Assembly: GCA_037013495.1 (NCBI GenBank) | Contig: CM072807.1 | Coordinates: 15,627,001-15,691,000, forward strand | DNA length: 64,000 bases | Reading direction: 5' to 3' | Source: Hippophae tibetana | Lineage: Eukaryota; Streptophyta; Magnoliopsida; Rosales; Elaeagnaceae | Shown here: positions 48,337 through 61,141 of the stretch, one piece after another | How the letters are laid out: each line of letters starts with the position of its first letter | Position numbering within the stretch: position 1 is the stretch's first letter | Translations under genes and position numbers: made by a program | Notes under the pieces: generated by a model | What the model was told of the DNA's origin: nothing | Databases searched by the model: none | The model's input: only the letters and a program-made list of their open reading frames with translations

Positions 48337-50160
48337 CAATACTTTCGTTTTATATTTATAAAACTCTCGCCAGTGCACGAATCATTTCATAGAAAATGAT
48401 AAGTATACTCCCAAGATCGATCTAAGGAAGGGATATATGTAGTTTTTAATTTATTATTCAAACTTTTAAAAACGAAATTAAATCCTAAACATCCTGTCAC
48501 GATATTTGGTTTTTTTTTGTGTTTCTAATCTAATAACATAAAAATAAACATAGATAAAGATTCAATAAACATTTATGCAAATTTTATCTTTTATAATAGT
48601 GGAGTATTTATAGATATAATAACTAAGTTAATTATGCTTGCTCATATTATTTAGGTTATTAAAGATATAAATTGATATTTATTGATTCTCTTTTTTTTAT
48701 ATGAATACCACCTTTGGTGGGGTAAGATATTCTTTATTAACTAAACAAATCAATTAACACCTATGAGTGAGGTTGATAACTAATTTGGTTAATTAAATTA
48801 ATTCTTTTTTCTAAGAGATTGAAAATGAACAATTTAAATGCCACCTTTGGTGGGGTTAGATAGTTTAAACATTATTCAAGGTGTCCAAATTAAACCTAAG
48901 AATTTAATTATCCGAGTACTAACTTTCAAGTTTTAAAACCACTACTGAAAACATGTTGTCAATACATTTTCAGATAATAATTCTTATAAAAACTTTTGAA
49001 ATAGATCTTTACTCTAACTACCGGGCGATTGTACCAACAAATAAAAGAGCACTACTCTAAATCAGACCGGATAAATAAACCTTAAAATCTTAATATAAAA
49101 TCTTGAATAAAAATAAAATCAATTCATTTTAGAGATTTTTACCTATTTAATATTTCGCAAGCATAACAATGTTTATTATTATATCATTTTTATAAACAGC
49201 CAATAAAGTTAAATTTAATCACAGACAAATTAAATATAACATGTAAGAATAAAGCATAAAAAATAACTGTAAAGAAAATAAAATCCTTACAGTACTTTGT
49301 TGCTATTCTCGTTGTTGGAAAACCTCCAAACAGAATTTACACTCCCATTTATTGAATCGAAAAGCAAAAAAATTACAAAAACATAACTAGTTCTTCTCAA
49401 AAAGAGAAGAACTCTAAAACTAAAAAAAACTAAAAACTAAAAAAAACTAAAAAAACTAAGAAAAACTAAAAAAACTAAGAAATGAGAGAAAGAAAGAGAA
49501 GAGAAGATGTGTTTAGTTATGAAGAGAATGAGGGTATTTATAGGTGAGGAAAGGAATAAAAAAGGGTGAAAAATGATTAAAAATGGAGGAAACGCGTAGT
49601 AGGTGATAATGATGTCATCTAATGTCAGTAGGTAGGTGGGGCACGGCGGCGTATGCGGAATGGGGCAAGGGCGCGTGCGGACTAGGTGCTGTTGGGCGTA
49701 GGTGCGCGCAGATGGGTGCAGACGCGTGCGGACTGGAGTAGGGGGCGCGCGAGACGCGCGTGGGAAGCAGTAGAGGCGCGTAGAGACGTGCGCAGGAGTG
49801 GGCACTGATGGACACACGTGGCTGCTCGGCGTGTTTCGCGCGTTGGCCGACTCGGCTGGGCGGCTGCGTGCACAATTTCCTCATTTTTGATCTTTTTGAC
49901 CCATTTTGTCCAATTTTTCCATATTTGTTGACTTTTCCTCATTTATTTATGAATATATTTATGATGTATTGTCTCCAGTATTCCATTTTGAGTCTTTAAG
50001 TTACGTTTTTAAGCAAAAATACCTTAAAAACAATAAAAATACCTGTGATTTTGAAAAGATAGATTTATATAAATATATGATAAAATCATATAAATATATA
50101 TATTTTAAATCAATTAATGTGCATAAAATCATGGTAATTTTAGTATTTTTTGAGCACTCA
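48337..50160 (-). repeat. Probable solo LTR of a gypsy element
   Basis: On the - strand the stretch would start TGATGAGTGCTC (right edge, about 50160) and end near TATTGACA (left edge, about 48337), about 1.8 kb. The layout is LTR-like, resembling Athila/Tat-lineage LTRs: AT-rich flanks, a GC-rich block (49610-49870), and the GGCGAGAGTTTTATAAATAT phrase near one end. No primer-binding site or coding region adjoins it. Exact ends and duplication are unresolved. Open frames over the GC-rich block are composition artefacts. Confidence 0.4.
48708..48853. repeat. Pair of identical 13-bp hairpins
   Basis: CCACCTTTGGTGG, a perfect 5-bp stem with 3-nt loop, occurs at 48708-48720 and 48841-48853, each followed by GGT. 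Confidence 0.8.
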
Positions 50161-50233
50161 TCAACCACCTACTTCTATTCCAAAACAAATGACATCTTCA
50201 CTAGTTATCACTTACCCTACTACTATACCCTAT

Positions 50234-50945
50234 TGTCACGACCTTAGATTTCAACTAGCAATCGTGCGGCACTTAGCACAGTCTATTGCACTAAGCCTAC
50301 CTACCTATTCGAACAAAACACTCCAAAGAGACTAGAAAGAGACTTAGAAATTGAGAAGATTCAAGAGCAAATCAAGAACACAAGAGAGTTTGTAAAAAAT
50401 GCCTTGTATTGCTCTTAGAGAGGTTATCTTACAATTTCCCAAGGATCCCAAGGATGGATACAAATGAAGACCAATAGGTCTATTTATAGTGTGACACCAA
50501 GCTTAAGACTATGTCACAAGTTTCTAGATCCTTCTATGTCTAGAATGTACAAGAATATCTTACATTGTTATAGTTTTATCTACAATGTGCCACAAGGTTC
50601 TAGGACCTTCTACTCAAGTCTAGCCAACTTTAGAGTCTTCTAGGATTGTCCAGTTCCTTCTTGCAAGTTCCAGGATGTTCGAGAAGCTTCTAGACACTTC
50701 TACATCCTTCATGAACCATCCAGCATATTCTAGAATATTCTAGTACCTTCCAGCACCTTCTAGAGTACTCTGGAACATTCTAGAGTCTTCAATGCTTGAG
50801 TTGAGTCCATCCAACTCTAGCTCCCTCTAGACATCTCTAGGCCACTCTAGAACTTTCCCATGTAGTAACTTGTAGAAAAGTCTAGATCCTTTAGGTAACC
50901 ATCATTTCCGTGGATTTTAAGGGACGATTTAAGCGGGACGTAACA
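50234..50945 (-). repeat. 3' LTR of chromovirus
   Basis: 712 bp, TGTCACGACC at the left and GGGACGTAACA at the right, so TG...CA on both strands. A reverse-strand TATAAATAG box lies near 50480. Dense TTC/GAA motifs are spread over 50520-50830. Confidence 0.8.
50678..50780. promoter_or_regulatory. Heat-shock-element-like cluster in chromovirus LTR
   Basis: Two perfect three-unit elements: TTCGAGAAGCTTC at 50678-50690 and TTCTAGAATATTC at 50728-50740. GGAACATTCTAGAG at 50772-50785 and TTCATGAA at 50708-50715 are partial ones. They fit nTTCnnGAAnnTTCn, the plant heat-shock factor site. Function is inferred only. Confidence 0.5.
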
Positions 50946-51019
50946 CCCTTCCCCACTCAAGTTCGCAACGCCCTCGTCGCGCCTTCAAGCTTGAACCTAT
51001 CTATTTGATCTTTGAACTT

Positions 51020-51300
51020 CCACAAAGATTCTTCAGGTTTCGAGCTTGCCTCTATGTCCGGGGCATTCTTTCACTTGACCAAGTATTCCTGATAACTTGG
51101 TACACCCCTATGCCAAATTAGGCGGTCTGCCAAGATATAATCCACTTCTCTATCAAAGAAGGTTACTACTACGGTGGGCACCTTCTTTGATTTTCCCTGA
51201 CTCGTGTCTTCCTCGTCTCCATGATAAGGCTTCAACATACTTACATGAAAAAATGGGTAGATATTAAGCTTCAGATGGAGTTGTAGTTTGTAGGACACCT
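51020..51300 (-). pseudogene. Chromovirus chromodomain and integrase C terminus
   Basis: Reads NIYPFFHVSMLKPYHGDEED (integrase GPF/Y-side tail), then VVTFFDREVDYILADRL and SYQEYLVK, the aromatic-rich start of a chromodomain (usual ...EYLVKWKG). Confidence 0.8.
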
Positions 51301-51307
51301 TACTGAC

Positions 51308-52108
51308 TTAATTGAAGACTAGAAATGACCCTTCATACTTCCGTACCAACCCTTTGTGAACTTTCCATAGGGACTTGAACTGTTGGGACAATAATTTAAC
51401 AAGGACCAAATCTCCTTCCTGAAACTCGATCATCCTCCTTTTCTTGTCAGCCCACTTCTTCATCTTTTTAGATGCCTTGTTTAAATAGGCTCGGGCTAAC
51501 TTGTCTCGCTCATTCCATGCCTTAGAAAATTTGAAGGCAGTAGGACTCTTTCCTTCATAGCTTGTGGCCAAAGCATGAGGGTTTATGGGTTGCTGCCCCA
51601 TGATGATCTCGAAGGGACTCTTTCCAGTGGACTTTATCCTCTGCAAGTTATAAGAGAATTGGGCTACATCTAGCAACTTAGCCCAATCATGTTGGTTGGC
51701 ACTTAAAAAGTGTCTGAGGTAAAGCTCTAACAATGCATTGGCACATTCCGTTTAGCCATCGCTCTGTGGATGAAAGCTTATGGAGAAGTTCAAGTTTGAT
51801 CCTAATAACTTCAACAATTCCGTCCAAAACTTCCCAGTAAATTGTGGGTCTCGATCACTCACGATGTTGGATGTAATTCCCCAATGCTTCATAACATGCT
51901 TTAGGAACAACCGTGTTGTCTCATCCATAGTGCAATATGTTGAGGTAGATATGAATGTTGCATACTTGCTGAAGCGATCGATGATTACAATTATGTTGCC
52001 AAAGCCCTTTGATTTTGGCAAGCAAGTGATGAAGTCCATTAAGACACTCTCTCATGGTCTCTTTGGAATAGCCAGTGGCTCTAACAAAACTCCGGGTGCA
52101 TGCTGCTA
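51308..52108 (-). pseudogene. Chromovirus integrase core
   Basis: MDFITCLPKSKGFGNIIVII, VSDRDPQFTGKFWTELLKLL, SISFHPQSDG and LDVAQFSYNLQRIKSTGKSP are the DDE core and following region of chromovirus integrase. The inner element begins directly after. Confidence 0.9.
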
Positions 52109-54153
52109 TGTGATAACTGTATTTTATATAGTTATTTTCACATATTTTATTAATTAAAACAGCTATATTCTTAATATTTTTAGTTAATTTTAGTTTAATA
52201 AATTAATATTTATTGTTTTTATTTTATTTTAATAAAAATTAAATAATTTGTATCGAAAACGTAGTTAATTGCAAATATATATCCAAAAATATAATTTCAA
52301 ATAAAAGAGTGTTTAATTGCAATTTGTAAAAGTCAAAAATATAATTAAAATTAAAATTGGGCTTAATTTTAATTATTGAAAGTTTAAAAATTTAATTTAA
52401 ATTACCAAAAGGGCTATATTGCAATTAAACAAAGTTTAAAATGGAATTTGAAATATATTTGTGGATGAAAATACAATTAAATAAAAATAAGTTTTCTGCG
52501 CAGGTGAATAATTCCACGCGGCATCATCCACGGTTCAATGTGGACCGTCAGATCAACGCAGAAACGGTTAGGATGGGTGCGTGTTCTTCAAACCCGACCA
52601 AGGAGAGTGGGAGCAGAAATTCACTTCATGCGGCGCGGCGCCCGAGTGGGACCCACTGGCCGCGCAAACTGGCATGCAGGGTGGGTCCCACATGTCGGCT
52701 GCGCAGAATTCCCCGAGGCGCATCGCTCACCGTTGGATCCGTTGAACGGTCCAGATTGAAACACGTGGATCCAGCTGTCGCGCACCGAGCCGCTACTCGA
52801 CATGTTCCCGTGCATTGCGCAGCATCGTTTCTCCATGAGCCCGACCTGCACGTCCAATGAAACGCTGCCACGTGTCTCTGAATTGCTCGCAGCCAATCAC
52901 ATAGCGACACGTGGCATGCGTATAAGAAAAAAAAAATTTTAAACGCGCAGAATTGTTTTCACGCGTGATATTTTTTTATTCCCCCCATGTATTCGTGTCC
53001 CCCGCTATTTAATTAAAAAATAATATAACAATATTAAAAAAAAAATGGAATAATTAAATATTGGGGGATATATTTAACGGGAATATTTTTCATTTTGGAC
53101 GCGTTTTAGTTTTCTTTTTTTCACAGAATCCTCTATTCTTCATTGTTTTCATATTTTCTGTACAGAGAGTTTTTCTCTCAAAAATTTGTGAAGGATTTTC
53201 GAGTTCTTCTACCTATTTTGATTATTTCCTCTTAAGAAGTATTATTTTTCCCTCTCTGCGTGTCTCTTTTACACGCAGAAAATTTTATTTTAACATTTTT
53301 GTGTTGTATTCTCTTAGGGAAATTACAGAGAAAGAGGTTGATGAAGAAGAATGAAATGGAAGAAATTATTTTTCATTGAGGAATCCTGAAAGAGTTTCTC
53401 CTAACTCATTTTATTTTAATATTTTGTTTCTCTGCAATGTTTTATTTTTGTGGTGTTGTAATTTTAATTTCTGCTATGAACTAATATATTCGTTCTAGGG
53501 TTGCAGTGTTACGTAAATTATGAAACTAGAAGTAATTATTTTTGAATGATTTATGGAACTGTTTTGAGTTTTTTATTTTATCTGCTTAAAATGTTTTTAA
53601 TAATCGGAAGATTGATTAACTGATATGTGACATTTAAATAAACTTGAAAAAGGAATTTATGTGGGGTGCTCGGGATAAAATAACGCATATACATAAGGGA
53701 TAGAAATATACTTTTATTGTATGTGTAACTTTTGAGAACTCAGAACTTAATAAATCTGATTGAAATTAATTCTCATAGGAATATAGTGAATCATTTTAAC
53801 TGGATGTGTCTGTATGGAGCTTGAAAGAGATATATGGATAAATTAGGAGTTCTTGGTTAATAACTTAAAACAGAAGAACATAAATCAAGAGAGAATAAAA
53901 TATTCAAGTGAATTAATTTGGGTAAACTGCAATCCTAGAATTTTCATAAAAATTGTTAAAAAGAAGCTACAAGTATTGCTTAAGTCAAACTGCATAAAAT
54001 TATTGATTGTTTGAATAAAATTAGATTTAAATTATTTTAGTAATTAACAAGAGTTTGTAACATTTCTCTGTGGGAACGATAATTTATTTATCATATTATT
54101 ACTTGAGACCGTGTATACTTGCACGTTTTTTGTGTGTTGTAAAACACACAACA
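52109..54153 (+). repeat. 5' LTR of Athila element
   Basis: Matches 61142-63164 nearly base for base through position 54135. The likely end is ACACACAACA at 54144-54153, forming inverted termini with TGTTGA. A GC-rich island at about 52490-52930 contains the putative promoter; the rest is AT-rich. Confidence 0.88.
52867..52927 (+). promoter_or_regulatory. G-box/CCAAT/ABRE/TATA block in Athila 5' LTR
   Basis: GCCACGTGTC (52867-52876), CCAAT (52893-52897), GACACGTGGC (52906-52915) and TATAAGA (52921-52927) follow one another within 61 bp, a compact plant promoter layout. The same block recurs in the right LTR at about 61901-61961. Transcription would start near 52950. Inferred from motifs only. 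Confidence 0.55.
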
Positions 54154-54159
54154 AGTTTT

Positions 54160-54176
54160 TGGCGCCGTTGCCGAGG
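54160..54176 (+). other. Primer-binding site of Athila element
   Basis: TGGCGCCGTTGCCGAGG follows the 5' LTR by 6 bp and resembles the tRNA-Asp-type site of Athila elements. Confidence 0.85.
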
Positions 54177-54371
54177 AATTTGTTTTACCATTTTCATTGT
54201 TGATACTAATTCCAATTAATCTGATTTTAGTTCAAAAAAAAAAATTAAATTAATATTTGGTTTTATTACTTACTGTTATTTTCTTAGATTTGTGTGTTTA
54301 TTTACGTTTTTATTTATTTATTTATTTTTTCTTTATTTCTTGTTAGATTTTTGGATTAAGGGAAACGTTGT

Positions 54372-57300
54372 ATGCGACGCATAAGAAATCTTGACATAGT
54401 TCCTTTAGATCTAGAAATCCATAGAACTATTTTGAATTTAAAGAAAAATAATAAACAAGACACCTTAGAACATCTAGTTATGGATAATGAAATTCCAGAA
54501 GTAGAAGAACCAAAATCCTTAAGAGATTATGCAGTGCCTATGGTTGGCGGCATTCATTCAAGCATAAGAAGACCATCAATTCAAGCTAATAATTTTGAAA
54601 TTAAGCCTGCAATAATTCATATGATTCAAACTTCAATTCAATTTGGAGGTTTACCTCATGATGATCCAAACTCCCATATTGCAAACTTTCTAGAGATTTG
54701 TGACACCTTTAGGCATAATGGAGTCACTGATGATGCTATTCGGTTGAGACTTTTTCCTTTTTCACTTAGGGAAAAGGCTAAAAATTGGTTTAATTCATTA
54801 CCATGTGGATCTATCACTACTTGGGAGGATTTGGCGCAAAAGTTTTTGGCCAAATACTTTCCACCAGCAAAAACTGCACGGATGAGAAATGAAATCACCA
54901 CTTTTATGCAGTTTGACTCAGAATCATTATATGAAGCTTGGGAGAGGTACAAGGAGCTACTTAGAAGATGTCCTCACCACGGATTACCGAAGTGGCTTCA
55001 AGTGCAAACATTTTATAATAGTTTGATGGGACAAACTAGAAACATGATTGACGCTGCAGCAGGTGGTGCTCTAATGGGGAAATCAATTGATGAAGCTTAC
55101 AACTTATTAGAAGAAATGGCTTCAAATAGTTATGAGTGGGCATCAGAGAGGATGTTGCCTAAGAAAGCAGCTGGAATTCATGAGATTGATGCTATGACCG
55201 CTTTAACTGCACAAGTATCCGCATTAGTAAAAAAGATGGATACCATGGGTGTCCATTCTATTCAGAGTCCTTTTGTGGCATGTGAAATTTACAATGGAAA
55301 TCATGCCAGTGAGAGATGTCCTCACAACGCTGAATCTGTCAATTTTGTTTCCAATTACAATAGGAATCAAAACAATCAAAACAATCCCTACTCCAACACT
55401 TACAATCCAGGATGGAAGAATCACCCTAATTTTTCTTGGAGTAATAATCAAGGCCAATCATCTTCTATGAAGCCTACTCATCCTCCAGGTTTTCATAATC
55501 AAGTTCCACAACAAGAGAGAAAACCTTCATTGGAGGATATGTTTGCTCAATACATGGCTAAGAACGAGACTATTCTCCAGAATCAGGCAACATCGATTAG
55601 AAATCTCGAAGTTCAATTGGGTCAACTAGCTACTGCTGTCAACAACCGCCCTCAAGGAGCTTTACCTAGTGATACCGAAATCAATCCAAAAAGGGATGGA
55701 AAAGAGCATTGTAAAGCAGTTACATTGAGAAGTGGAAAAGAGTTAGAAGAAATACACAAGCCCATTTCTCCACCAACTCTTATTGTTAAAGCTATTGACC
55801 CAGAAAAACAAGAAAAAGCTAATGAGAGGGTCGAAGAGAATGAATTAACAGAGAATCCTTTAAAAAAACCATTTCCAGATAATCTCGATCCTTATAATCC
55901 ACCAATTCCATTTCCTCAGCGTTTCCACAAGCAAAAGTTGGATAAACAGTTCTCCAAGTTTCTTGAAGTATTTAAGAAACTTCATATTAACATTCCTTTT
56001 GCTGATGCCTTAGAGCAAATGCCCAGTTATGTGAAATTTATGAAAGACATTCTCTCTAAAAAAAGGAGGTTAGGTGATTTTGAGACAGTTGCTCTCACAG
56101 AGGAGTGTAGTGCCATCCTTCAGAAGAAGCTACCACCTAAGTTGAAAGATCCAGGAAGTTTTACCATTCCTTGTACTATTGGTGAAAAATTCTTTGGTAG
56201 AGCTCTGTGCGATCTGGGCGCAAGCATTAATTTAATGCCACTATCCATCTATCAGAGACTTGGATTAGGAGAAGCACAACCGACCACTGTGACTCTGCAA
56301 CTTGCAGATAGGTCGTTGAAACACCCAAGAGGCATTATAGAGGATGTGCTTGTTAAGGTTGACAAATTTATCTTTCCTGCAGATTTCATAATTCTTGACA
56401 TGGAGGAAGATAAAGAGATTCCTATTATTCTCGGGAGACCATTTTTAGCAACTGGTAGGACTTTGATTGATGTTCAAAAAGGAGAGCTCACCATGAGAGT
56501 TCAAGACCAAGAGGTAACTTTCAATGTCTTTAAAGCTATGAAATTTCCAAGAGAATCTGATGATTGCCTCAGAGTTGACATGGTAAATGATTTAGTTGAA
56601 AGCAATTTCAAGGAAAATTTGAGTACTGATGCTTTGGAACTTGCACTTGTGAATGACAATATTATTGATAACTTTGATTCTCTTGAATATCTCAAGTTAC
56701 TTGAAGCATCCCCACAACTCGTTAGTCTTCAAGCTGAAAAAGAGGCATCACAAGTTGTAGCACTGTCTAAGTTTACCTATGTGAAGCAATCTAGGGAACA
56801 AAAACCACTGTTAGAGCTTAAACCATTGCCTAACCATTTGAGATATGCTTATTTCGGTGAAATGTCAACCATGCCTGTGATTATTTCAGCATCTCTAGAT
56901 GAAGATCAAGAAAAGAAGTTGTTAAGGGTGTTGAGGAATTATAAGCTGGCATTAGGGTGGTCTATCTCTGACATTAAAGGAATTAGCCCTTCACTATGCA
57001 TGCACAAGATCTTGTTTGAGGAAGATTTCAAACCTACTATTGAGCATCAATGTCGTCTGAATCCAATCATGAAGGAGGTAGTAAAAGATGAGATCATTAA
57101 ATGGTTAGATGCAGGTATTATCTATCCTATTTCAGATAGCTCTTGGGTCAGCCCAATTCATTGTGTTCCGAAGAAAGGAGGAATTACAGTGGAGGTTAAT
57201 AGCAACAATGAGCTGATTCCCACAAGGAAAGTGACGGGTTGGCGAGTATGTATGGATTATAGGAAGCTCAATAAGGCCACTCGAAAGGATCATTTTCCTC

Positions 57301-59714
57301 TTCCATTTATTGACCAAATGCTAGACCCATTGGCAGGACATTCTTTCTACTGTTTCTTGGATGGATATTCAGGATACAACCAAATTGCTATCGCACCTGA
57401 GGATCAAGAGAAGACCACTTTCACTTGTCCATATGGAACTTTTGCCTTTCGAAGAATGCCGTTTGGACTTTGCAATGCCCCAGCCACTTTTCAAAGGTGT
57501 ATGCTGGCTATCTTCTCAAACATGGTGGAAAATTTCATTGAGATATTTATGGACGACTTCTCAGTGTTTGGAGATTCATTTGATATGTGCTTGCATAACC
57601 TTTCTTTGGTTTTACAAAAATGCGAAGAAACAAACTTGGTTTTAAATTGGGAAAAGTGCCACTTCATGGTAGAAGAAGGTGTTGTTCTTGGCCATCTAAT
57701 TTCGTCAAAGGGAATTGAAGTGGATAGGGCAAAGATTGAAACCATTGAGAAACTACCGCCTCCAACCTCGGTGAAAGGAATTAGAAGTTTTCTTGGCCAT
57801 GCAGGATTCTATAGGCGATTCATAAAGGATTTCTCCAAGATATCTAAGCCTCTTTGCAACCTTTTGGAGAAAGATACAAAATTCATATTTGACGAAGATT
57901 GTTTTGAAGCTTTTCGGGTTTTGAAAGAAAAGTTGATCACGGCTCCCATCATTATTGCACCAGATTGGAACCTACCGTTCGAGCTCATGTGTGATGCTAG
58001 TGATTTTGCGGTAGGAGCTGTTTTAGGACAACGAAAAAAGAGAGTTTTCCATGCCATTTACTATGCCAGCAAAACTTTGACCGAAGCTCAACTGAATTAT
58101 GCTACCACTGAAAAAGAATTACTTGCTGTTGTATATGCTTTTGAAAAGTTTCGTTCCTACCTAATCGGCACTAAGGTGATAGTTTATAAGGACCATTCTG
58201 CTATAAAATATCTTATGGCTAAGAAAGATGCAAAACCGAGATTGATTAGATGGATCCTCCTACTGCAAGAATTTGATTTGGAGATCAAGGATAAAAAGGG
58301 AACCGAAAATCAAGTGGCTGATCATCTATCGAGATTGGAGAATAATAATGGAGCTGTAGACAAGACAATCATTGGTGAGACTTTTCCTGATGAGCGACTA
58401 TTTTTCTTAGATCATAGAAGTGTGCCATGGTACGCAGACTATGTTAATTATATCGTAAGCAATGTGCTCCCTTCTGAAATGTCTTTCCAACAAAAGAAAA
58501 AATTCTTACATGATGTTAAGTACTATTTATGGGATGAGCCTTACTTGTTTAAGCATTGTGCAGATCAAATTATCAGAAGGTGTGTCCCAAGGGAAGAAAT
58601 TGAAAATATACTTAAACATTGTCATTCTTCAGCCTACGGAGGCCATTTTGGTAGAGAAAGAACAGCAGCTAAGGTTCTTCAATCTGGTTTTTACTGGCCA
58701 AATCTATTTAAGGATACACATTCCTTTGTTTCACAATGTGACAGGTGCCAAAGAGTAGGTAACATTTCTAAGAAACACGAGATGCCTCTAAACAATATTC
58801 TTGAGGTAGAAATATTTGATGTCTGGGGAATTGATTTCATAGGGCCGTTTGTCTCTTCTTACAACAATCTCTACATTCTGGTAGCTGTGGATTATGTTTC
58901 TAAATGGGTAGAGGCAATTCCCTTGCCTACCAATGATTCTAAAGTAGTGTTAAATTTTCTAAAGAAAAACATTTTTACTCGTTTTGGCACCCCAAGGGCA
59001 ATCATAAGCGATGGGGGAACTCATTTTTGCAACAAATATTTTGACACCCTCCTTGCTAAATACGGTGTCTCTCACAAGGTCGCAACTGCTTACCATCCTC
59101 AAACTAGTGGACAAGTGGAGATATCAAACAGAGAGGTGAAGAGGATCTTGGAGAAGACGGTAAATCCTTCAAGGAAGGATTGGTCTAAAAGGTTGGATGA
59201 TGCACTCTGGGCATACCGAACAGCATATAAGACACCCATTGGGATGTCCCCATATCGGTTAGTGTTTGGAAAAGCTTGTCATCTCCCGGTTGAATTAGAG
59301 CACCATGCGTATTGGGCTATCAAAAATTTAAATTTTGATTTAGGAGCCGCTGGCGAAAAACGTCTCCTACAACTCAATGAGATGGACGAGATTCGTTTAC
59401 ACGCTTATGAAAATGCCGAAATTTATAAGGAAAAAACGAAGAGGTGGCATGACAACAAAATCTTGCATCGACACTTTGAACCAGGACAGAAAATACTCCT
59501 CTTCAACTCTCGTTTGAAGTTCTTCTCGGGAAAATTGAAATCTAAGTGGTCAGGGCCTTTCATTATTATCAAGGTACACCCATATGGAGCTGTTGAGATT
59601 AAAGGTGAAGAAGCACAAAACAGTTTCCAAGTGAACGGGCAAAGACTCAAACATTATTGGGGGGGTGACATTGATCGTCAAAAGTCCACCATTTTCTTAT
59701 CCGATCCAACCTAA
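54372..59714 (+). CDS. Athila gag-pol polyprotein, 1780 aa, one frame
   Basis: A retroelement polyprotein, not a host gene. Gag spans roughly residues 50-300 ([57 protein letters not shown]), with a [13 protein letters not shown] knuckle near 305. Protease is near 613 ([16 protein letters not shown]). RT runs about 900-1110 ([20 protein letters not shown] and FMDDF near 1059). RNase H is near 1200 ([15 protein letters not shown]). Integrase is about 1410-1650: HH-CC finger ([13 protein letters not shown] ... CDRCQ), [21 protein letters not shown] and [14 protein letters not shown]. Gag and pol share one frame, as is usual for this lineage. The whole reading frame is open. The ATG at 54372 follows the primer-binding site by about 200 nt. 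Confidence 0.93.
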   Translation: MRRIRNLDIVPLDLEIHRTILNLKKNNKQDTLEHLVMDNEIPEVEEPKSLRDYAVPMVGGIHSSIRRPSIQANNFEIKPAIIHMIQTSIQFGGLPHDDPNSHIANFLEICDTFRHNGVTDDAIRLRLFPFSLREKAKNWFNSLPCGSITTWEDLAQKFLAKYFPPAKTARMRNEITTFMQFDSESLYEAWERYKELLRRCPHHGLPKWLQVQTFYNSLMGQTRNMIDAAAGGALMGKSIDEAYNLLEEMASNSYEWASERMLPKKAAGIHEIDAMTALTAQVSALVKKMDTMGVHSIQSPFVACEIYNGNHASERCPHNAESVNFVSNYNRNQNNQNNPYSNTYNPGWKNHPNFSWSNNQGQSSSMKPTHPPGFHNQVPQQERKPSLEDMFAQYMAKNETILQNQATSIRNLEVQLGQLATAVNNRPQGALPSDTEINPKRDGKEHCKAVTLRSGKELEEIHKPISPPTLIVKAIDPEKQEKANERVEENELTENPLKKPFPDNLDPYNPPIPFPQRFHKQKLDKQFSKFLEVFKKLHINIPFADALEQMPSYVKFMKDILSKKRRLGDFETVALTEECSAILQKKLPPKLKDPGSFTIPCTIGEKFFGRALCDLGASINLMPLSIYQRLGLGEAQPTTVTLQLADRSLKHPRGIIEDVLVKVDKFIFPADFIILDMEEDKEIPIILGRPFLATGRTLIDVQKGELTMRVQDQEVTFNVFKAMKFPRESDDCLRVDMVNDLVESNFKENLSTDALELALVNDNIIDNFDSLEYLKLLEASPQLVSLQAEKEASQVVALSKFTYVKQSREQKPLLELKPLPNHLRYAYFGEMSTMPVIISASLDEDQEKKLLRVLRNYKLALGWSISDIKGISPSLCMHKILFEEDFKPTIEHQCRLNPIMKEVVKDEIIKWLDAGIIYPISDSSWVSPIHCVPKKGGITVEVNSNNELIPTRKVTGWRVCMDYRKLNKATRKDHFPLPFIDQMLDPLAGHSFYCFLDGYSGYNQIAIAPEDQEKTTFTCPYGTFAFRRMPFGLCNAPATFQRCMLAIFSNMVENFIEIFMDDFSVFGDSFDMCLHNLSLVLQKCEETNLVLNWEKCHFMVEEGVVLGHLISSKGIEVDRAKIETIEKLPPPTSVKGIRSFLGHAGFYRRFIKDFSKISKPLCNLLEKDTKFIFDEDCFEAFRVLKEKLITAPIIIAPDWNLPFELMCDASDFAVGAVLGQRKKRVFHAIYYASKTLTEAQLNYATTEKELLAVVYAFEKFRSYLIGTKVIVYKDHSAIKYLMAKKDAKPRLIRWILLLQEFDLEIKDKKGTENQVADHLSRLENNNGAVDKTIIGETFPDERLFFLDHRSVPWYADYVNYIVSNVLPSEMSFQQKKKFLHDVKYYLWDEPYLFKHCADQIIRRCVPREEIENILKHCHSSAYGGHFGRERTAAKVLQSGFYWPNLFKDTHSFVSQCDRCQRVGNISKKHEMPLNNILEVEIFDVWGIDFIGPFVSSYNNLYILVAVDYVSKWVEAIPLPTNDSKVVLNFLKKNIFTRFGTPRAIISDGGTHFCNKYFDTLLAKYGVSHKVATAYHPQTSGQVEISNREVKRILEKTVNPSRKDWSKRLDDALWAYRTAYKTPIGMSPYRLVFGKACHLPVELEHHAYWAIKNLNFDLGAAGEKRLLQLNEMDEIRLHAYENAEIYKEKTKRWHDNKILHRHFEPGQKILLFNSRLKFFSGKLKSKWSGPFIIIKVHPYGAVEIKGEEAQNSFQVNGQRLKHYWGGDIDRQKSTIFLSDPT

Positions 59715-61141
59715 ACCAAGGATAAAGGCAGTCAAGCTGATGACTCTAAATCAAGCGCTTCTTGGGAGGCAACCCATATGTTTTAATTTTTATTTATTTG
59801 TTTATTTTCTTTTAGAACATGTAGTAGTTGCATATTTCTTCATGCTGTTATTTTGTTTTGATAGGTGCAAATCGAAGGAGGAGAACGATTTTGGAATTCA
59901 ATCTCACAAGTCAACTCACCATTCAGGGAAGTTTCTTTTAACACATCTCCTTTGTTCTTTAAATTTCCACACATTGGGGACAATGTGCATATTAAGTTTG
60001 GGGGTGTTGAAATTAAACTTATTGAAAATATTGCTTGATGTTGTTGCTTGTCTAGTTTTGTTTGTTTGGTTGATCGAACATCAGAAGATATTTTGCGTTT
60101 AATGGTGACCTAAATTTGTTATGTCATTTCTTCATTTTAAGTAATACATAACTCCTTGAAAAATTCGAATATTGTCTAAGCGATGAATAATTTTTACGTA
60201 TGTTTCAGTTTTACAAATTGAAATATTTATGATCACTTGTCTGTAATTTTGAATTGCTATGGTAATTTAGAAAATGTTTATGTGAGTATGGGATTCGATT
60301 GATATGTGTGGTATCACAACTCTTAGAATTTATTTGATTTTCTCTCGAGGCGAAATTATAGATAACATTTAACTAAGAAAATGATTTAGGCCATCTTTGG
60401 ATCGTTTGAGCCTTTCTATCTACCTTCACATACTTTATCCATAGTATACCCCTTTGAGCTACAAATTTCTATATATATTTTTATTTCATTTCAAAGCCTA
60501 CTAATATATATATATATATATATATATATACATGTGGAGATATGTCCATTTTTCTTATCAAACTAACATGTGACAATTGTTAGTAAATATTGAATTATAT
60601 ATCGGAAAAAAAAGAAGAAAAAAAAAAACAGAAAGGGTTATTGTATGTGATGTTAAATCCCAAATTGGGAAATATTTATTGTGATGATAGAAAATCTCTT
60701 GTTTCAATCCTAAAATGTTTAGGAAAAGTTGAGCCAAATATATCCTTTATCCTACCTTTACCTAAGCCATACATTACAAGCTTAATTAAGTCCTATTGAT
60801 TTTTGGTTGTGTTTGTCTACATTAGTGGAGAGAGAAATGAAAAATAAACGTATGAGATTTGTGATTTCATCAAAATCGGTTTGATTTTATATTTGCATAA
60901 ACTGATCCGGATTGCATGCGACTAAAAATGAAAAGACTTTACACACACTACAATTCATTGTGAAAATGGAATATATTTGAAATTGATTTTGATACTTAGA
61001 TAAAATTCTTTTATTTCTTTGAGTTATGTAAATTGGAATGACCAAAAAGAAATATTTTGAAAATCACTATTTTAAATGCATTTATCTTTGTTTTATTTCT
61101 TTTCGTTTGCTCGAGGACTAGCAAAAACTTAAGTTTGGGGG
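59715..61141 (+). other. Athila 3' untranslated region with two PPT-like sites
   Basis: Non-coding 1.4 kb between pol and the 3' LTR. AAGCGCTTCTTGGGAGGCAA (about 59754-59773) resembles a conserved segment after pol in Athila-type elements. A (TA)14 tract lies at 60503-60530. The 19-mer TTAAGTTTGGGGGTGTTGA occurs at 59993-60011 and again at 61129-61147, where it spans the polypurine tract and LTR start. Confidence 0.7.

Noticed and set aside
49437-49942. Three overlapping - strand frames rich in Arg, Pro, Ser and Cys
   Set aside because: GC-rich low-complexity block inside a probable LTR; the frames overlap each other and look like composition artefacts.
52538-52910. Overlapping open frames on both strands in the Athila LTR (for example 52441-52860 and 52626-52910), repeated at 61475-61944
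   Set aside because: They lie in the GC-rich LTR island, occur in both LTR copies and on both strands, and have no domain; stop-poor composition explains them.
59665-60102. 145-codon frame overlapping the end of Athila pol as a possible env-like gene
   Set aside because: It starts inside pol in another frame, covers conserved non-coding segments and lacks a signal peptide or surface-protein pattern.
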